From IMG/VR virus record IMGVR_UViG_3300041402_000641, positions 1-47,468 of that record: a stretch of 47,468 nt of DNA; one strand, written 5' to 3'. Positions 35,896 through 44,295 of this stretch are shown here, in pieces; the stretch's first letter is position 1, and each line of letters starts with the position of its first letter. The stretch is from a virus. The position numbers and the translations under genes are program-made. A model generated the notes under the pieces. It made no database searches. It was not told where the DNA came from and saw nothing but the letters and a program-made list of their open reading frames with translations.

Positions 35896-36733
35896 TTTTT
35901 TCACCTTTGATGAGTTTATCAAGAACCGGTTCAGCGTAACAGCGGCAATTTATATCTTGACCTGGGTGGTTACGCTCTCCCGCCCGTTTTCCTTTAAATA
36001 CTGTAATTGGGGGATTTTTCCAAGAAAATTTTTCATCGTCTAATCTTGCATGACTTGAATAACCGTTTGAATTGGCAAAGCTTCTGACCCTTCCATCGTC
36101 TGAAGTTCTCCAAATATATTCAGTAACACCGGCGGACGTTTGCCGCAATTCAGACAGGCGTCCATTGAATTTGGCTATCTGATCACGGGCAATTAGGGCC
36201 GCCGACCGGTCAGCGGCTCCAAACAATTCTTTGATCTTCTGTTTTATTTCTGAAGGGCTGGCACCCCGGCGCGACTCCCTGAAAACCATCTGTTCAATAT
36301 CTGACAAATGTTCCGTTGGGATCGTCTTGATTAAGCTGGCGTTTTCATGAACGAAGGCTTCAACCTCATCGGCAAGCCATGGTTCAGCAAAGATAGGGTC
36401 CACGCCAAGAACGGTCTTGGTTTGGTTCCGGAAAGTCTTATGATTTATGGTGTCGATCACATCGGCGCTATTTCTGGCCAGGTTGGTGACGGCCTTTTCT
36501 GAAAACGTTTGAGCGTAACCGATACGGATTTTTTCAAATATCTTCCGGATGTCATCGCCGGCGGCATCAAGTTTGACTGGTCGGGCCTGGGTGATGTAGT
36601 CAAGCATTGGGAAAAGTTCAGCTTCAACAAGTTCTTTGAATGGTTCAATAAAACCGGTAATTTGGGCGCCATATCGTGCTTCAATCCTTCCCATTCTTGG
36701 CGGGGGTGGTATTTTGCGGCGGCGTTTAGGCAT
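35879..36733 (-). CDS. Minor head protein, SPP1 gp7 / Mu F-like
   Basis: 284 residues. FRESRRGASPSEIKQKIKEL, DQIAKFNGRLSELRQTSAGV, TEYIWRTSDDGRVR and the closing RNHPGQDINCRCYAEPVLD are the gp7/F-like signature. The protein probably joins the portal vertex and enters with DNA. Confidence 0.85.
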   Translation of the reverse strand: MPKRRRKIPPPPRMGRIEARYGAQITGFIEPFKELVEAELFPMLDYITQARPVKLDAAGDDIRKIFEKIRIGYAQTFSEKAVTNLARNSADVIDTINHKTFRNQTKTVLGVDPIFAEPWLADEVEAFVHENASLIKTIPTEHLSDIEQMVFRESRRGASPSEIKQKIKELFGAADRSAALIARDQIAKFNGRLSELRQTSAGVTEYIWRTSDDGRVRSFANSNGYSSHARLDDEKFSWKNPPITVFKGKRAGERNHPGQDINCRCYAEPVLDKLIKGEKNAAPI

Positions 36734-36969
36734 TAGGCTTTTGAATAATCTCTATCAATATCTTCTGCAATTATTGTCTTGTTTAGATATAAATCAACTT
36801 GCCAATTTGCCAAAGGGCACCATTCAGGAATCATATTAACATCGTCTATATCTCGGTAGACTACACCCCAAGAGCAGCCAAAATTAGTTGTTTTTGTCCC
36901 TATTAAAGCAGGACAACTTTTACAAGTTTCAACTTTAACTGATTTTAATGGAAATCTTTTTTCTATCAT
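36733..36969 (-). CDS. Small Cys-rich protein (78 aa) between portal and minor head genes
   Basis: Start MIEKRFPLKSVKVETCKSCP at 36969 after GAGGTGCGAAG. CKSCPAL, GCSW and CPLANWQ suggest a small metal-binding protein. AT-rich relative to its neighbours, so possibly a recent insertion between structural genes. Unknown role. Confidence 0.6.
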   Translation of the reverse strand: MIEKRFPLKSVKVETCKSCPALIGTKTTNFGCSWGVVYRDIDDVNMIPEWCPLANWQVDLYLNKTIIAEDIDRDYSKA

Positions 36970-37034
36970 CTTCGCACCTCTTGTGTTTTTTTTGGCATTA
37001 TTAATCACCGTCAGGCTCTTCAGGCCATTCAAGA

Positions 37035-38465
37035 TTATTCATCAACTCCTTCTTGCCCATCAGGGTCATCCTCCGGTACCTGGTTGCCATTATCGTCAAG
37101 TTCATCTTCATCCCCGCCAATTGGCTGTTTGCTCAATTGCTCCAAGAAATCTGTTCGGCGCTTAGTATCGATCACCATGTTTGTCACATTGATCTGATCA
37201 CCACCAAACCGTGAAACGGCAACCTCTTCAGGTTCAACAGCACCCATGTCAACATACATCTTGTCAGATTCAGCCACTTCACGTCTGACCTTGGCCTGAT
37301 CCAGTTCTGATAGTTGCCACAACGGCACCCATTCAAATTTGATTTCACCTTTGGCATAACCCATGGGCTCAGTGATGATATCAAGGATCTTCCTGACCTT
37401 TGAATTTAGGCGGGTTACTTGAAATGAGCTGATATTGTCATAATGAATACGAAGGTCAGCTTCACTGGTGTCACCACCCAACTTTCCGGTCATATTGCTG
37501 TAAAATCTTGACTTCGGGATATTGAAAGCAGCACTTGCAACTTCCATAAATCGATCCATCAGGCCGTCAAGTCCGGTGATCGGTGTGCCCATCTTGTCAA
37601 ATTCTTCGTCAGAGCCATAGACGGCAATATTATTGACTGCCAATTCTTGCGCCATAAGTTGAAGTCGATTGACAAGGTTCTCTTCACCGACGTCATTTGA
37701 AAGCAGGTCTTGTAGATTGGCAATCTTCATTTTCTTCGTAACAAAATCCTGAAGAACGGAAGAACCTGATTGAAAAGCAACGCCAAATTGCCGCAACGCT
37801 TCAAACACATTGTGGATGATCGGGGCACCCCAACCAAAATTCCTAACCCTCAATACCGGCGGCAAGTAATTGCCGTCAAACCTAATGACCCGGCTTTCAT
37901 GCACAACGAGCATCCTGGCCCCGGCAACTTTTAGCTCTTGGACCTGATACAATTCAACATCACCAAAGTTGTTCTTTGTGGGGTCTGTGTAGAATGTCAT
38001 GGGATAGGCAAAAAACCGGTCGATATTATTGAAAAAATCAACTGATCTGACCTTGCCAAGTGGCTGATCGACCGGACGGCCATCAAAGGCGCCAATAATC
38101 ATGGCGTTTCCGCCATAAAGCCTTTGCAATATAATCGCCTCTTCAATCTTGTCGCGTATTTTGAGCCGTTCAAGCTCATCGTTCACAGCGTCAACAACGT
38201 TCGGGTCATCGTTGATGATGTTGATGAATTTCCGGGTTGCGTCCTGGGCCGGTATTTCAATTCCCTTTCTTGTGACCCAATCACCTTCATACAAATAATC
38301 AAGTTCCTGTCTTGGAATGGCATAATCACGCATGAATGATGTTTTGGTGATTGGATCGTTGGCACCACCAAACTTGTTGATGGCATTCACCCATCTGTCA
38401 TATCTGGCTTTGGTGATCCCGTTATTTCCGGGCAACAACTTGACAACCTTATTCTTAGTTTCCAT
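37035..38465 (-). CDS. Portal protein, DUF1073-like
   Basis: 476 residues: GANDPITKTSFMRDYAIPRQ, LDYLYEGDWVTRKGIEIPAQ, FYTDPTKNNFGDVELYQVQE and FNIPKSRFYSNMTGKLGGDT are DUF1073 portal landmarks. Overlaps the large terminase end and precedes the gp7-like gene. Forms the dodecameric DNA gate at the head vertex. Confidence 0.85.
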   Translation of the reverse strand: METKNKVVKLLPGNNGITKARYDRWVNAINKFGGANDPITKTSFMRDYAIPRQELDYLYEGDWVTRKGIEIPAQDATRKFINIINDDPNVVDAVNDELERLKIRDKIEEAIILQRLYGGNAMIIGAFDGRPVDQPLGKVRSVDFFNNIDRFFAYPMTFYTDPTKNNFGDVELYQVQELKVAGARMLVVHESRVIRFDGNYLPPVLRVRNFGWGAPIIHNVFEALRQFGVAFQSGSSVLQDFVTKKMKIANLQDLLSNDVGEENLVNRLQLMAQELAVNNIAVYGSDEEFDKMGTPITGLDGLMDRFMEVASAAFNIPKSRFYSNMTGKLGGDTSEADLRIHYDNISSFQVTRLNSKVRKILDIITEPMGYAKGEIKFEWVPLWQLSELDQAKVRREVAESDKMYVDMGAVEPEEVAVSRFGGDQINVTNMVIDTKRRTDFLEQLSKQPIGGDEDELDDNGNQVPEDDPDGQEGVDE

Positions 38466-40077
38466 TTTTATTTGACCTCTTCTGCAAACTAGTTCTTTTT
38501 GCCATCAATTGTGCCGTTGATCTGGTTTCAGCATAGCAATAAATGACCGCTTCAGCTTCATTAGGTGATTGTATCCCAAGCGTTTTCATAATCTTTTTTG
38601 ACACCATTTGCATTTTGCCGGCTTCATTGGCGAAAACCCTAGCCGTTGAGAGTTGGGCAATCAGCTTCGGGTTATCTGGAATGCTGATCAATTTATCAAC
38701 ATCATATTCTTTTATTTTATTGACATGCTCAAAAGTCCTTTCAAATCTACACCGCAAATCCCACCAAAGCTTTGCCTTGAGATTAGCAAACATGTCTTTG
38801 TTCAGTTTGCCAGGCGCAAAAAAGCCGGGTAACTTCTTTGATCCGAAGTTTATCCCGGTGTGTCCAAAGCCACAATTTGTCTTTTGATCAAGTGACCATA
38901 ATTCGCCTTTGATACCTGATCCAACGCCAATATTGTCATAGTTTAGATGCTCAACATTGTTTTGGCTGCATAGCAAATGCGCCTTTCTGGCTGTTTGTGT
39001 GGTGTTTCCGGCCGTCCAAACTTCTATTTTCTTTAATACCACACCATGTCGGAAACACCACGCATTATCATCACCGCCGCCGTCATTGTCGGCCACGTCC
39101 AGCCCGGAGGTTATTGCTCCTGATTCTTCGAGGTCAAGACCAATCGCGGCCCGCACCCATTCAGCAGGAATGCAAACGCCTTCGATTGAAGCATGGTAAT
39201 CAATGTCAATTTCCTGGGCTACAATGACCGGCGTTAATGTACGTTTCTGGTAGTCATACCAAGCCTGATCTTTCCGTGGGTCATCCTTCCAGTGGAAAGT
39301 GAAAACGTCCATTATTCCGCCATGGCGCTTTTGATAAAACGGGTTTCCTGCACCATTCGGCGTTGAGCAATCAATTTTAACATTTGAGTTTTGGGAAAGA
39401 GAAGCATCAATCGTTTCAGGGTGCGCATAGAAAGCTGATTCATCCTTGAAATATATGGTTGATCGGCCGCCGCGCCCGATATCATCTCCACATTCTCCGG
39501 TGATCGTGCTACCATTGTCAGGATTGATTATTTTCAAAAACATCATATTCTTTGAACAATCAAAACCAAATGGCAATATTTCTGACGGAAGAGTTCTTAG
39601 TGCAATCCTTATCTTTTCAAAGATGCTGTCAGGATCACCAAGCTTGTCAACTTTCTTTTCCGTAACACTCCCAAATCCAACTTTTGAACCTTCTGTAAAT
39701 CTCCATAGCCAAAGGGAGAAAAGAATACATAGCCAAGTAAAACCAACATCACGGCTTTTTTCCGCAAGACCATCGTTCTTGTTTTCATTTTTTTCTTTAA
39801 GCCAATTTAAAAATTCAATCTGCTTTGGAAACAAAATGAATGGCATCCAAGCTGGCTGACATCTTGGGTCATATGTCATAAACCAATCTTGAACGAAATC
39901 AATGTGGCCGGTGTCGGAACACTCGTAATGCTTCAGGGTGGCAACAAGCTTTTTTTTGTCTGACCTTATTTCCTGAAGGAAACGAGCTCGTTCTTTATAG
40001 ATCGGTACATAGTCAGGTTTTTTGAAATTAAAATCAGGATAACGCGGGTTGATGTGGTTTGATGGGCGTTTTGTCAT
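38455..40077 (-). CDS. terL: Terminase large subunit
   Basis: 540 residues. GLAEKSRDVGFTWLCILFSL carries the variant Walker A, STIYFKDESAFYAHPETIDA the Walker B and coupling region, and GLDVADNDGGGDDNAWCFRH the nuclease start. Packages DNA through the portal encoded next to it. A strong terminator precedes it on the transcript. Confidence 0.9.
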   Translation of the reverse strand: MTKRPSNHINPRYPDFNFKKPDYVPIYKERARFLQEIRSDKKKLVATLKHYECSDTGHIDFVQDWFMTYDPRCQPAWMPFILFPKQIEFLNWLKEKNENKNDGLAEKSRDVGFTWLCILFSLWLWRFTEGSKVGFGSVTEKKVDKLGDPDSIFEKIRIALRTLPSEILPFGFDCSKNMMFLKIINPDNGSTITGECGDDIGRGGRSTIYFKDESAFYAHPETIDASLSQNSNVKIDCSTPNGAGNPFYQKRHGGIMDVFTFHWKDDPRKDQAWYDYQKRTLTPVIVAQEIDIDYHASIEGVCIPAEWVRAAIGLDLEESGAITSGLDVADNDGGGDDNAWCFRHGVVLKKIEVWTAGNTTQTARKAHLLCSQNNVEHLNYDNIGVGSGIKGELWSLDQKTNCGFGHTGINFGSKKLPGFFAPGKLNKDMFANLKAKLWWDLRCRFERTFEHVNKIKEYDVDKLISIPDNPKLIAQLSTARVFANEAGKMQMVSKKIMKTLGIQSPNEAEAVIYCYAETRSTAQLMAKRTSLQKRSNKNGN

Positions 40078-40093
40078 GGTGTTAAAATAAAGA

Positions 40094-40127
40094 AATCCCC
40101 GCCCGGCGTCAAGGCCAAGCGGGGATT
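40094..40127 (-). terminator. Intrinsic terminator upstream of the large terminase
   Basis: aatccccgc (40094-40102) and gcggggatt (40119-40127), followed on the minus strand by TTTCTTTATTTT. A second weaker stem, cctgtc/gacagg, lies at 40145-40171. Separates the early/signal-peptide genes from late genes. Confidence 0.8.
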
Positions 40128-40249
40128 ATGTAAGATATAACAATGCCTGTCACTTTTCCCTCAAGGTGGACAGGCCATAAAACCTTTCGTTCCGAACTGG
40201 TTTCAGCCGGGGTTCCCTATTCGCCGTTTACACGACAAAAATAAGTCAT

Positions 40250-40516
40250 TCAAACAATATCGCAAACATGCACAAGAGGTTTTTTAGAACCTCGACCTAT
40301 ATCAACCGGGAAAAATTCAACCTTATTCGGGTTGCGAATATCAGTCATCCGACCATCAGTAAAAAATACCCGATAACAATCTCGGCCGTTTTCTTGAATT
40401 TCTTTCACGCCATCTTTGCCAACTTCAAAGGTTTCGACAACAACCGTTTTTATTTCACCAACGCTTTCTTCATGCCAGTTGTACGCCAATTTTCGACACT
40501 CAATTATTACGACCAT
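40250..40516 (-). CDS. Unknown protein (88 aa)
   Basis: MVVIIECRKLAYNWHEESVG starts after AAGGTGAATA. Contains DCYRVFFTDGRMTDIRNPNK, a beta-hairpin-like segment common in small phage proteins ('V.F.dg....i.np..v.f'). No motif for a function. Last gene before the terminator. Confidence 0.6.
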   Translation of the reverse strand: MVVIIECRKLAYNWHEESVGEIKTVVVETFEVGKDGVKEIQENGRDCYRVFFTDGRMTDIRNPNKVEFFPVDIGRGSKKPLVHVCDIV

Positions 40517-40527
40517 TATTCACCTTT

Positions 40528-40965
40528 TTAAAACGTCATTAGTTTTAAACTGCAAGATATAACTATCTGATCATTAGATATATCTGGGACAAAATGAAAG
40601 TTAACTATACCTATATGTATTGACCCTAATATCATCGGGACAACAGGTGCATAATCATATCCTGACACCAACCCAATAGAAACAGAAGATTTGAGGAAGC
40701 CTTTACCGAACATATAACCACCACCGGCTAAAAAACTGAAATAGTCTTCACTGTTCTGGTATCCCCCTACCACATAATACCAATTAGTTTCTTTCTGATA
40801 ACGGACCAAAAGTCCTGGATTATCCTCTTTAAATTCTAAATCCCTATCAGTGTGATATGATTTAAGGTGGGCGTCTACAGTAAAGTCATTGGCAAAAGAT
40901 ATTGACGGTGCAGCAATTAAAAGTGTCGCTAAGATCAGAGCCTTGATACTAATTGATTTAATCAT
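40528..40965 (-). CDS. Exported phage protein, likely small beta-barrel
   Basis: MIKSISIKALILATLLIAAP ending SISFAN is a clear signal peptide. The mature part (LKSYHTDRDLEFKEDNPGLL, GGGYMFGKGFLKSSVSIG) has alternating aromatic and glycine residues and matches a family of T5-like and other phage envelope proteins ('SyH..rd..yne.N.Gl.yr'). Could alter the host outer membrane, for example against superinfection. Confidence 0.65.
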   Translation of the reverse strand: MIKSISIKALILATLLIAAPSISFANDFTVDAHLKSYHTDRDLEFKEDNPGLLVRYQKETNWYYVVGGYQNSEDYFSFLAGGGYMFGKGFLKSSVSIGLVSGYDYAPVVPMILGSIHIGIVNFHFVPDISNDQIVISCSLKLMTF

Positions 40966-40999
40966 TTGTTTACTCCTTGTGTTTAATGGCTTTTCGTAA

Positions 41000-41027
41000 T
41001 TTTTACATAATTTTTACAATCTGTCAA
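41000..41027 (-). promoter_or_regulatory. Sigma70-type promoter for the exported-protein gene
   Basis: Minus strand TTGACA (41027-41022), 16-base spacer, TAAAAA (41005-41000) in the context ATGTAAAAATT. The same -10 context occurs in the plus-strand promoter at 13144-13172. Confidence 0.65.
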
Positions 41028-41049
41028 TAACTTTATTTTGCGCAAGGTG

Positions 41050-41349
41050 TTATTCTTCTGCCTTACACGCTGGCCCAGTATGGTAGATTGCTCTTTCTGC
41101 CCCGCCAGCCTTTGAGCATTCATGGCAATACATACACTTCCTTTCGCCCAAGTCAAAATCATCCTTAAAATCAATGATTACACCGGGAAGTATTGTGTCT
41201 CTTAATTCCTCCAGCCATTTCAATTGATTTCCAGGGTCATCAAAGTGGCATAGTTTTAAAAACATTTCCACCATTTGAGCCTCATTCTGAAAACCTGTCG
41301 CTACTAGATCACCGGTTTTTTTTCGTATAACTGTCACGTTTATAGCCAT
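41050..41349 (-). CDS. Unknown protein with CxxC motif (99 aa)
   Basis: MAINVTVIRKKTGDLVATGF starts after AAAGGAGACAAGG. A helical middle (FLKLCHFDDPGNQLKWLEEL) is followed by CMYCHECSKAGG, a possible metal site. Lies between the two terminase genes' region and the promoter. Family unknown. Confidence 0.55.
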   Translation of the reverse strand: MAINVTVIRKKTGDLVATGFQNEAQMVEMFLKLCHFDDPGNQLKWLEELRDTILPGVIIDFKDDFDLGERKCMYCHECSKAGGAERAIYHTGPACKAEE

Positions 41350-41381
41350 TTCCTTGTCTCCTTTAAATTAAATACAATCGG

Positions 41382-41909
41382 TTATGCCGTCCCGGCTGTC
41401 GGGCTTTTCACCAAATCGAGATACGTGTTGGTGGCCTGTTTATCATCCATGTCGTCAGTGATTTCTTTTGGAACCCCTTCCTGAAGGCCAAGATGGTGAA
41501 CTTTGTCAACGAAGTCAGCATTTGACTTGCCAAGAAGTTCAGCCGCCTTCAACCGGTCCTTCATGTTAGAAACTTTTTCCAGCTTGATTATGACAGGGTT
41601 GCCGTCAGCATCTTTTTCAACTTTGCCTTCATTATTAAGTTTTTCAACATAATCAACAACCTGGGGGTCACCTCGCATGACAGAAGCCCAAAAGGCTTGC
41701 CGCTCTTGCCTGTCTGCAATGAGCGGCCGCGCCTCTTTTTCGCTAATGGAATTTTCGCGGGCTTGGATTGCATCGATGATATAAGGCAATGTCACAACGT
41801 TTCTTACGTAACCATATGACATTTTGACGTTTTCAGCGGTTTCTTTGACACTGCCATTATATGCAGAAATCACTTTTTTCTCGCCTTTTGACAGTCTTTT
41901 TTCACTCAT
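41382..41909 (-). CDS. terS: Terminase small subunit
   Basis: 175 residues. SKGEKKVISAYNGSVKETAE and MSYGYVRNVVTLPYIIDAIQ form the HTH; RQAFWASVMRGDPQ and MKDRLKAAELLGKSNADFVD are the hallmark C-terminal motifs of small terminases. Recognises the phage genome for packaging. It is separated from terL by three small genes, a terminator and a promoter. Confidence 0.85.
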   Translation of the reverse strand: MSEKRLSKGEKKVISAYNGSVKETAENVKMSYGYVRNVVTLPYIIDAIQARENSISEKEARPLIADRQERQAFWASVMRGDPQVVDYVEKLNNEGKVEKDADGNPVIIKLEKVSNMKDRLKAAELLGKSNADFVDKVHHLGLQEGVPKEITDDMDDKQATNTYLDLVKSPTAGTA

Positions 41910-41953
41910 AACATCTTTATTTTACTGAAAATAGATTGTTTGTGCTGAAAATA

Positions 41954-42283
41954 TTATTTTTTCTTCTTTTTCCTGTTCTGATCTTTTTCATCAAGACCGG
42001 GAATAAACCGTGAGAGAATAAACGTTTTTTTAAACCATAGTTTTTTCCAACTCCATTCACGGCCTTCAGAGTAAAGGAAGCGACCAACGCGTTTGCTGAA
42101 GCATTTTTCCTCACCACATTCAGGGCAAGTATCATAAATTACAACAATCTTACCTGTGATCGATTCAGGCAATTCAACGTGTCCGCAATTTTCACAAAAG
42201 AAACATTTGTAATATGACGAGCGTTTTTCTTTGATTTTTTCTGGTTCTTGTTTACTAATGACCGCATAGCTTCCGTCATGCAT
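41954..42283 (-). CDS. Zinc-ribbon protein (109 aa)
   Basis: Start MHDGSYAVISKQEPEKIKEK at 42283 after AAGGTG. CFFCENCGHVELPES and DTCPECGEEKC make a zinc ribbon; the C-terminus is very basic (KDQNRKKKKK). Possibly nucleic-acid binding. Function not known. Confidence 0.6.
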   Translation of the reverse strand: MHDGSYAVISKQEPEKIKEKRSSYYKCFFCENCGHVELPESITGKIVVIYDTCPECGEEKCFSKRVGRFLYSEGREWSWKKLWFKKTFILSRFIPGLDEKDQNRKKKKK

Positions 42284-42488
42284 TTTTTTCACCTTGGTTT
42301 TGCTTAATTAATGACCAAACATGTTTAACATCTTCCCCGACATAGAGAACATGACCACTGCTCAGCAACAATGATGAATTCACCTCGAAATCATCTGTAA
42401 TTTTTTCTGTTTCACATACCCCTGATATGTGATCAGTTCTTAAAACAGCAATCCCACTTGCGGTTGTTAAGGTAATTGTATTTAACAT
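42276..42488 (-). CDS. Small protein with FlbD-like layout (70 aa)
   Basis: Start MLNTITLTTASGIAVLRTDH at 42488 after AAAGGAG. ISGVCETEKITDDFEVNSSL and LLSSGHVLYVGEDVKHVWSL follow the 'I.L..g..v.v..d.I........s.v.l..G....V.E....V' outline of FlbD-like proteins, often seen in phages. Role unknown. Confidence 0.5.
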   Translation of the reverse strand: MLNTITLTTASGIAVLRTDHISGVCETEKITDDFEVNSSLLLSSGHVLYVGEDVKHVWSLIKQNQGEKNA

Positions 42489-42504
42489 GGAACATTCTCC
42501 TTTT

Positions 42505-42894
42505 TTATTCAATAGGACCGGTCAGCGTGACAACAACCCGGGGGTGATCTTTATCAAAACGAACTTCAGGTTTTACCGGGTAAACACTTGTGAAGTCATC
42601 GTCACGAATGATTTCAGCGTCAACCAGTAAATCTTGAATTGATTCGATCATGTTTGAGAAATCGAATTTGCCTTTTGTTTTCCTGTAAAACACACATTCC
42701 ATTTCAACAGGGTATCCGCCGGGCCATGGTTGTTGTCTCTTATACATAAATTCGTCCATGGCTGTTTTATGCCAAGCGGCATGCGCGTCACTTGGTATAA
42801 GTTTTGGAAATTTGCCACACTTAACAATCTTTTTTCCGTTCTTCTTGCTGATCACATTGCCAGGAATGGTGATTCTTAATTCAAGTTTCTGCAT
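42505..42894 (-). CDS. rusA: RusA-type Holliday junction resolvase
   Basis: Start MQKLELRITIPGNVISKKNG at 42894 after GGAGAGAG, overlapping the previous gene. TKGKFDFSNMIESIQDLLVD and AEIIRDDDFTSVYPVKPEVR are the Asp-bearing core of RusA resolvases. Cleaves four-way DNA junctions formed in replication or recombination. 129 residues, the usual size. Confidence 0.85.
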   Translation of the reverse strand: MQKLELRITIPGNVISKKNGKKIVKCGKFPKLIPSDAHAAWHKTAMDEFMYKRQQPWPGGYPVEMECVFYRKTKGKFDFSNMIESIQDLLVDAEIIRDDDFTSVYPVKPEVRFDKDHPRVVVTLTGPIE

Positions 42895-43069
42895 TCTCTC
42901 TCCAATCACAAGATTCACATTTTTTCATTGTGCCACGAGATTTAATACACCATGACCAAGGAGCCCCCGCGCCTATTCCAGTAAGTGGCCAAGCTGGACA
43001 CCCTTTCAGTCGTGCCTGATCATTATCCGGTTTTGGTGGAATAACTTTAGGAACCCAAGTCTTGGCCAT
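42881..43069 (-). CDS. Small Cys protein (62 aa)
   Basis: MAKTWVPKVIPPKPDNDQAR starts after GAGG. CPAWPLTGIG, WCIKSR and KKCESCDWR suggest a four-Cys site. Overlaps rusA. Family not recognised. Confidence 0.55.
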   Translation of the reverse strand: MAKTWVPKVIPPKPDNDQARLKGCPAWPLTGIGAGAPWSWCIKSRGTMKKCESCDWRENAET

Positions 43070-43104
43070 GGTGCAAACCTCATTTTTTTAACAAAAACAG
43101 GAAA

Positions 43105-43518
43105 TCAGACAATTCTCATTTGCCGTTCTTCATCACGAATGTCACGTTCGTCAACTACTTCACCGGTATCGGTGCGGGTGATAATGACAATCTCTTTTTT
43201 ATAGTCGATCATTTTTATACAATCGATATCACGATTTTCAAAACCGGTGTTGATGTGCCTGGCCGCTGTTCTGGCAATCAACTGCTCTTTTTCAATCCGG
43301 TCTTTAAAATTGGCGTTGGCGGCCTTCTTTTCATCTTCAACAATACTAGCCTTTTGTGTTGCTTGGGCCATTTCAAGGCCAAATGCTTTTAACTCTTCCT
43401 CTGAAAAATCATATCTCAACCACTCTCTGACTTTGGTTTCAACGATTTTTGGTAATACATCTTTCATTTTCTCAGTAAACTTCTTTTTCTTTTCAGTTTC
43501 TTTTTCTTGTGTTGTCAT
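43105..43518 (-). CDS. Conserved phage coiled-coil protein (137 aa)
   Basis: Start MTTQEKETEKKKKFTEKMKD at 43518 after AAGGTGAATG. SEEELKAFGLEMAQATQKAS, a coiled coil through KKAANANFKDRIEKE, then NRDIDCIKMIDYKKEIVIIT and RTDTGEVVDERDIRDEERQ. I recall this layout from early regions of many phages of Desulfobacterota and Firmicutes, with no assigned function. Confidence 0.6.
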   Translation of the reverse strand: MTTQEKETEKKKKFTEKMKDVLPKIVETKVREWLRYDFSEEELKAFGLEMAQATQKASIVEDEKKAANANFKDRIEKEQLIARTAARHINTGFENRDIDCIKMIDYKKEIVIITRTDTGEVVDERDIRDEERQMRIV

Positions 43519-43569
43519 GACATTCACCTTTTGTGGTGGTTAAAAGAAGGATCGGAACGAACCTTCAGG

Positions 43570-44295
43570 TTAATTATCTTGTTCGATTTCTTTTAATTTA
43601 CGTTGAGCCCAAGAAATAAGTTCTTCAAAGCTGACCCCTGCAATTCCACATTCAACCGCATACTTTGAAACAAGTGTATGCTCACGACTCCCCCCAATAA
43701 TCTTTTTAAGATCACGCCATCTTTTTATTTTTTTGTGGTTTGCTTTTTCAGCGCCTTCAGCGCCGCCCCTGTTTTTTGTAACGTTGTTACTGTCTTTTGT
43801 GTCCATCACTTTTGATAACAAACCGTTTTCTTGATTTTGATTGTTTTCTTGATCTTTACAAGTTCTGGTTTCAACAGAATTATGGCTATTTACCTGTTTG
43901 ATGACTTCTTGGTTTTTATCGCTTTTGATATTATCAGAAGTGATAACAGGTGAAATCGTTTTTGATAACAAACCCTTATTTATCGCTTTTGATAAACCCT
44001 GCCATTGTTTATAATGTTTGTTAATACAATACTTTGGCGGGTTGAATTTATCGTTTTTGATAACAATTTTCTTCTGAACAAGAGATTTTACTGATCTTGA
44101 GACATTGCCTGGTTTTAATCCTGTTGCTTCCACAAATTGGCTGTTGGAAATCTGGTCTTCTTTCTTGTTGAACCCGTATGTTTTCCTGATGATAAAATCA
44201 AAACATTGACGCTGTTCTCCAGGTATTCTATGACGGATTAGGGCGTCAAAAAGTTCATTAGCAATCTTTAAATACCCATTTTCAAGTTGTGGCAT
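43570..44295 (-). CDS. Replication initiation protein O
   Basis: 241 residues. PQLENGYLKIANELFDALIR, GEQRQCFDFIIRKTYGFNKK, EDQISNSQFVEATGLKPGNV and SRSVKSLVQKKIVIKND are the winged-helix N-terminus of phage O-type replication proteins. The variable middle coincides with DNA direct repeats that probably form its own origin, as in lambda. No P-type helicase loader is seen, so the host replisome partner is unclear. Confidence 0.85.
   Translation of the reverse strand: MPQLENGYLKIANELFDALIRHRIPGEQRQCFDFIIRKTYGFNKKEDQISNSQFVEATGLKPGNVSRSVKSLVQKKIVIKNDKFNPPKYCINKHYKQWQGLSKAINKGLLSKTISPVITSDNIKSDKNQEVIKQVNSHNSVETRTCKDQENNQNQENGLLSKVMDTKDSNNVTKNRGGAEGAEKANHKKIKRWRDLKKIIGGSREHTLVSKYAVECGIAGVSFEELISWAQRKLKEIEQDN
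43805..44066. repeat. Iteron-like repeats, probable replication origin
   Basis: Five direct repeats close to atcg(c/t)ttttgataacaaac at 43805-43823, 43918-43935, 43955-43973, 43982-43997 and 44050-44066, inside the O gene. Clustered repeats within the initiator gene are the lambda-type origin layout. The middle of O encoded here is low-complexity, as expected if DNA sequence is under selection. Confidence 0.65.

Noticed and set aside
36998-37041. 13-codon ORF MNNLEWPEEPDGD between portal and the 78-aa gene
   Set aside because: No ribosome-binding site and too short to support.
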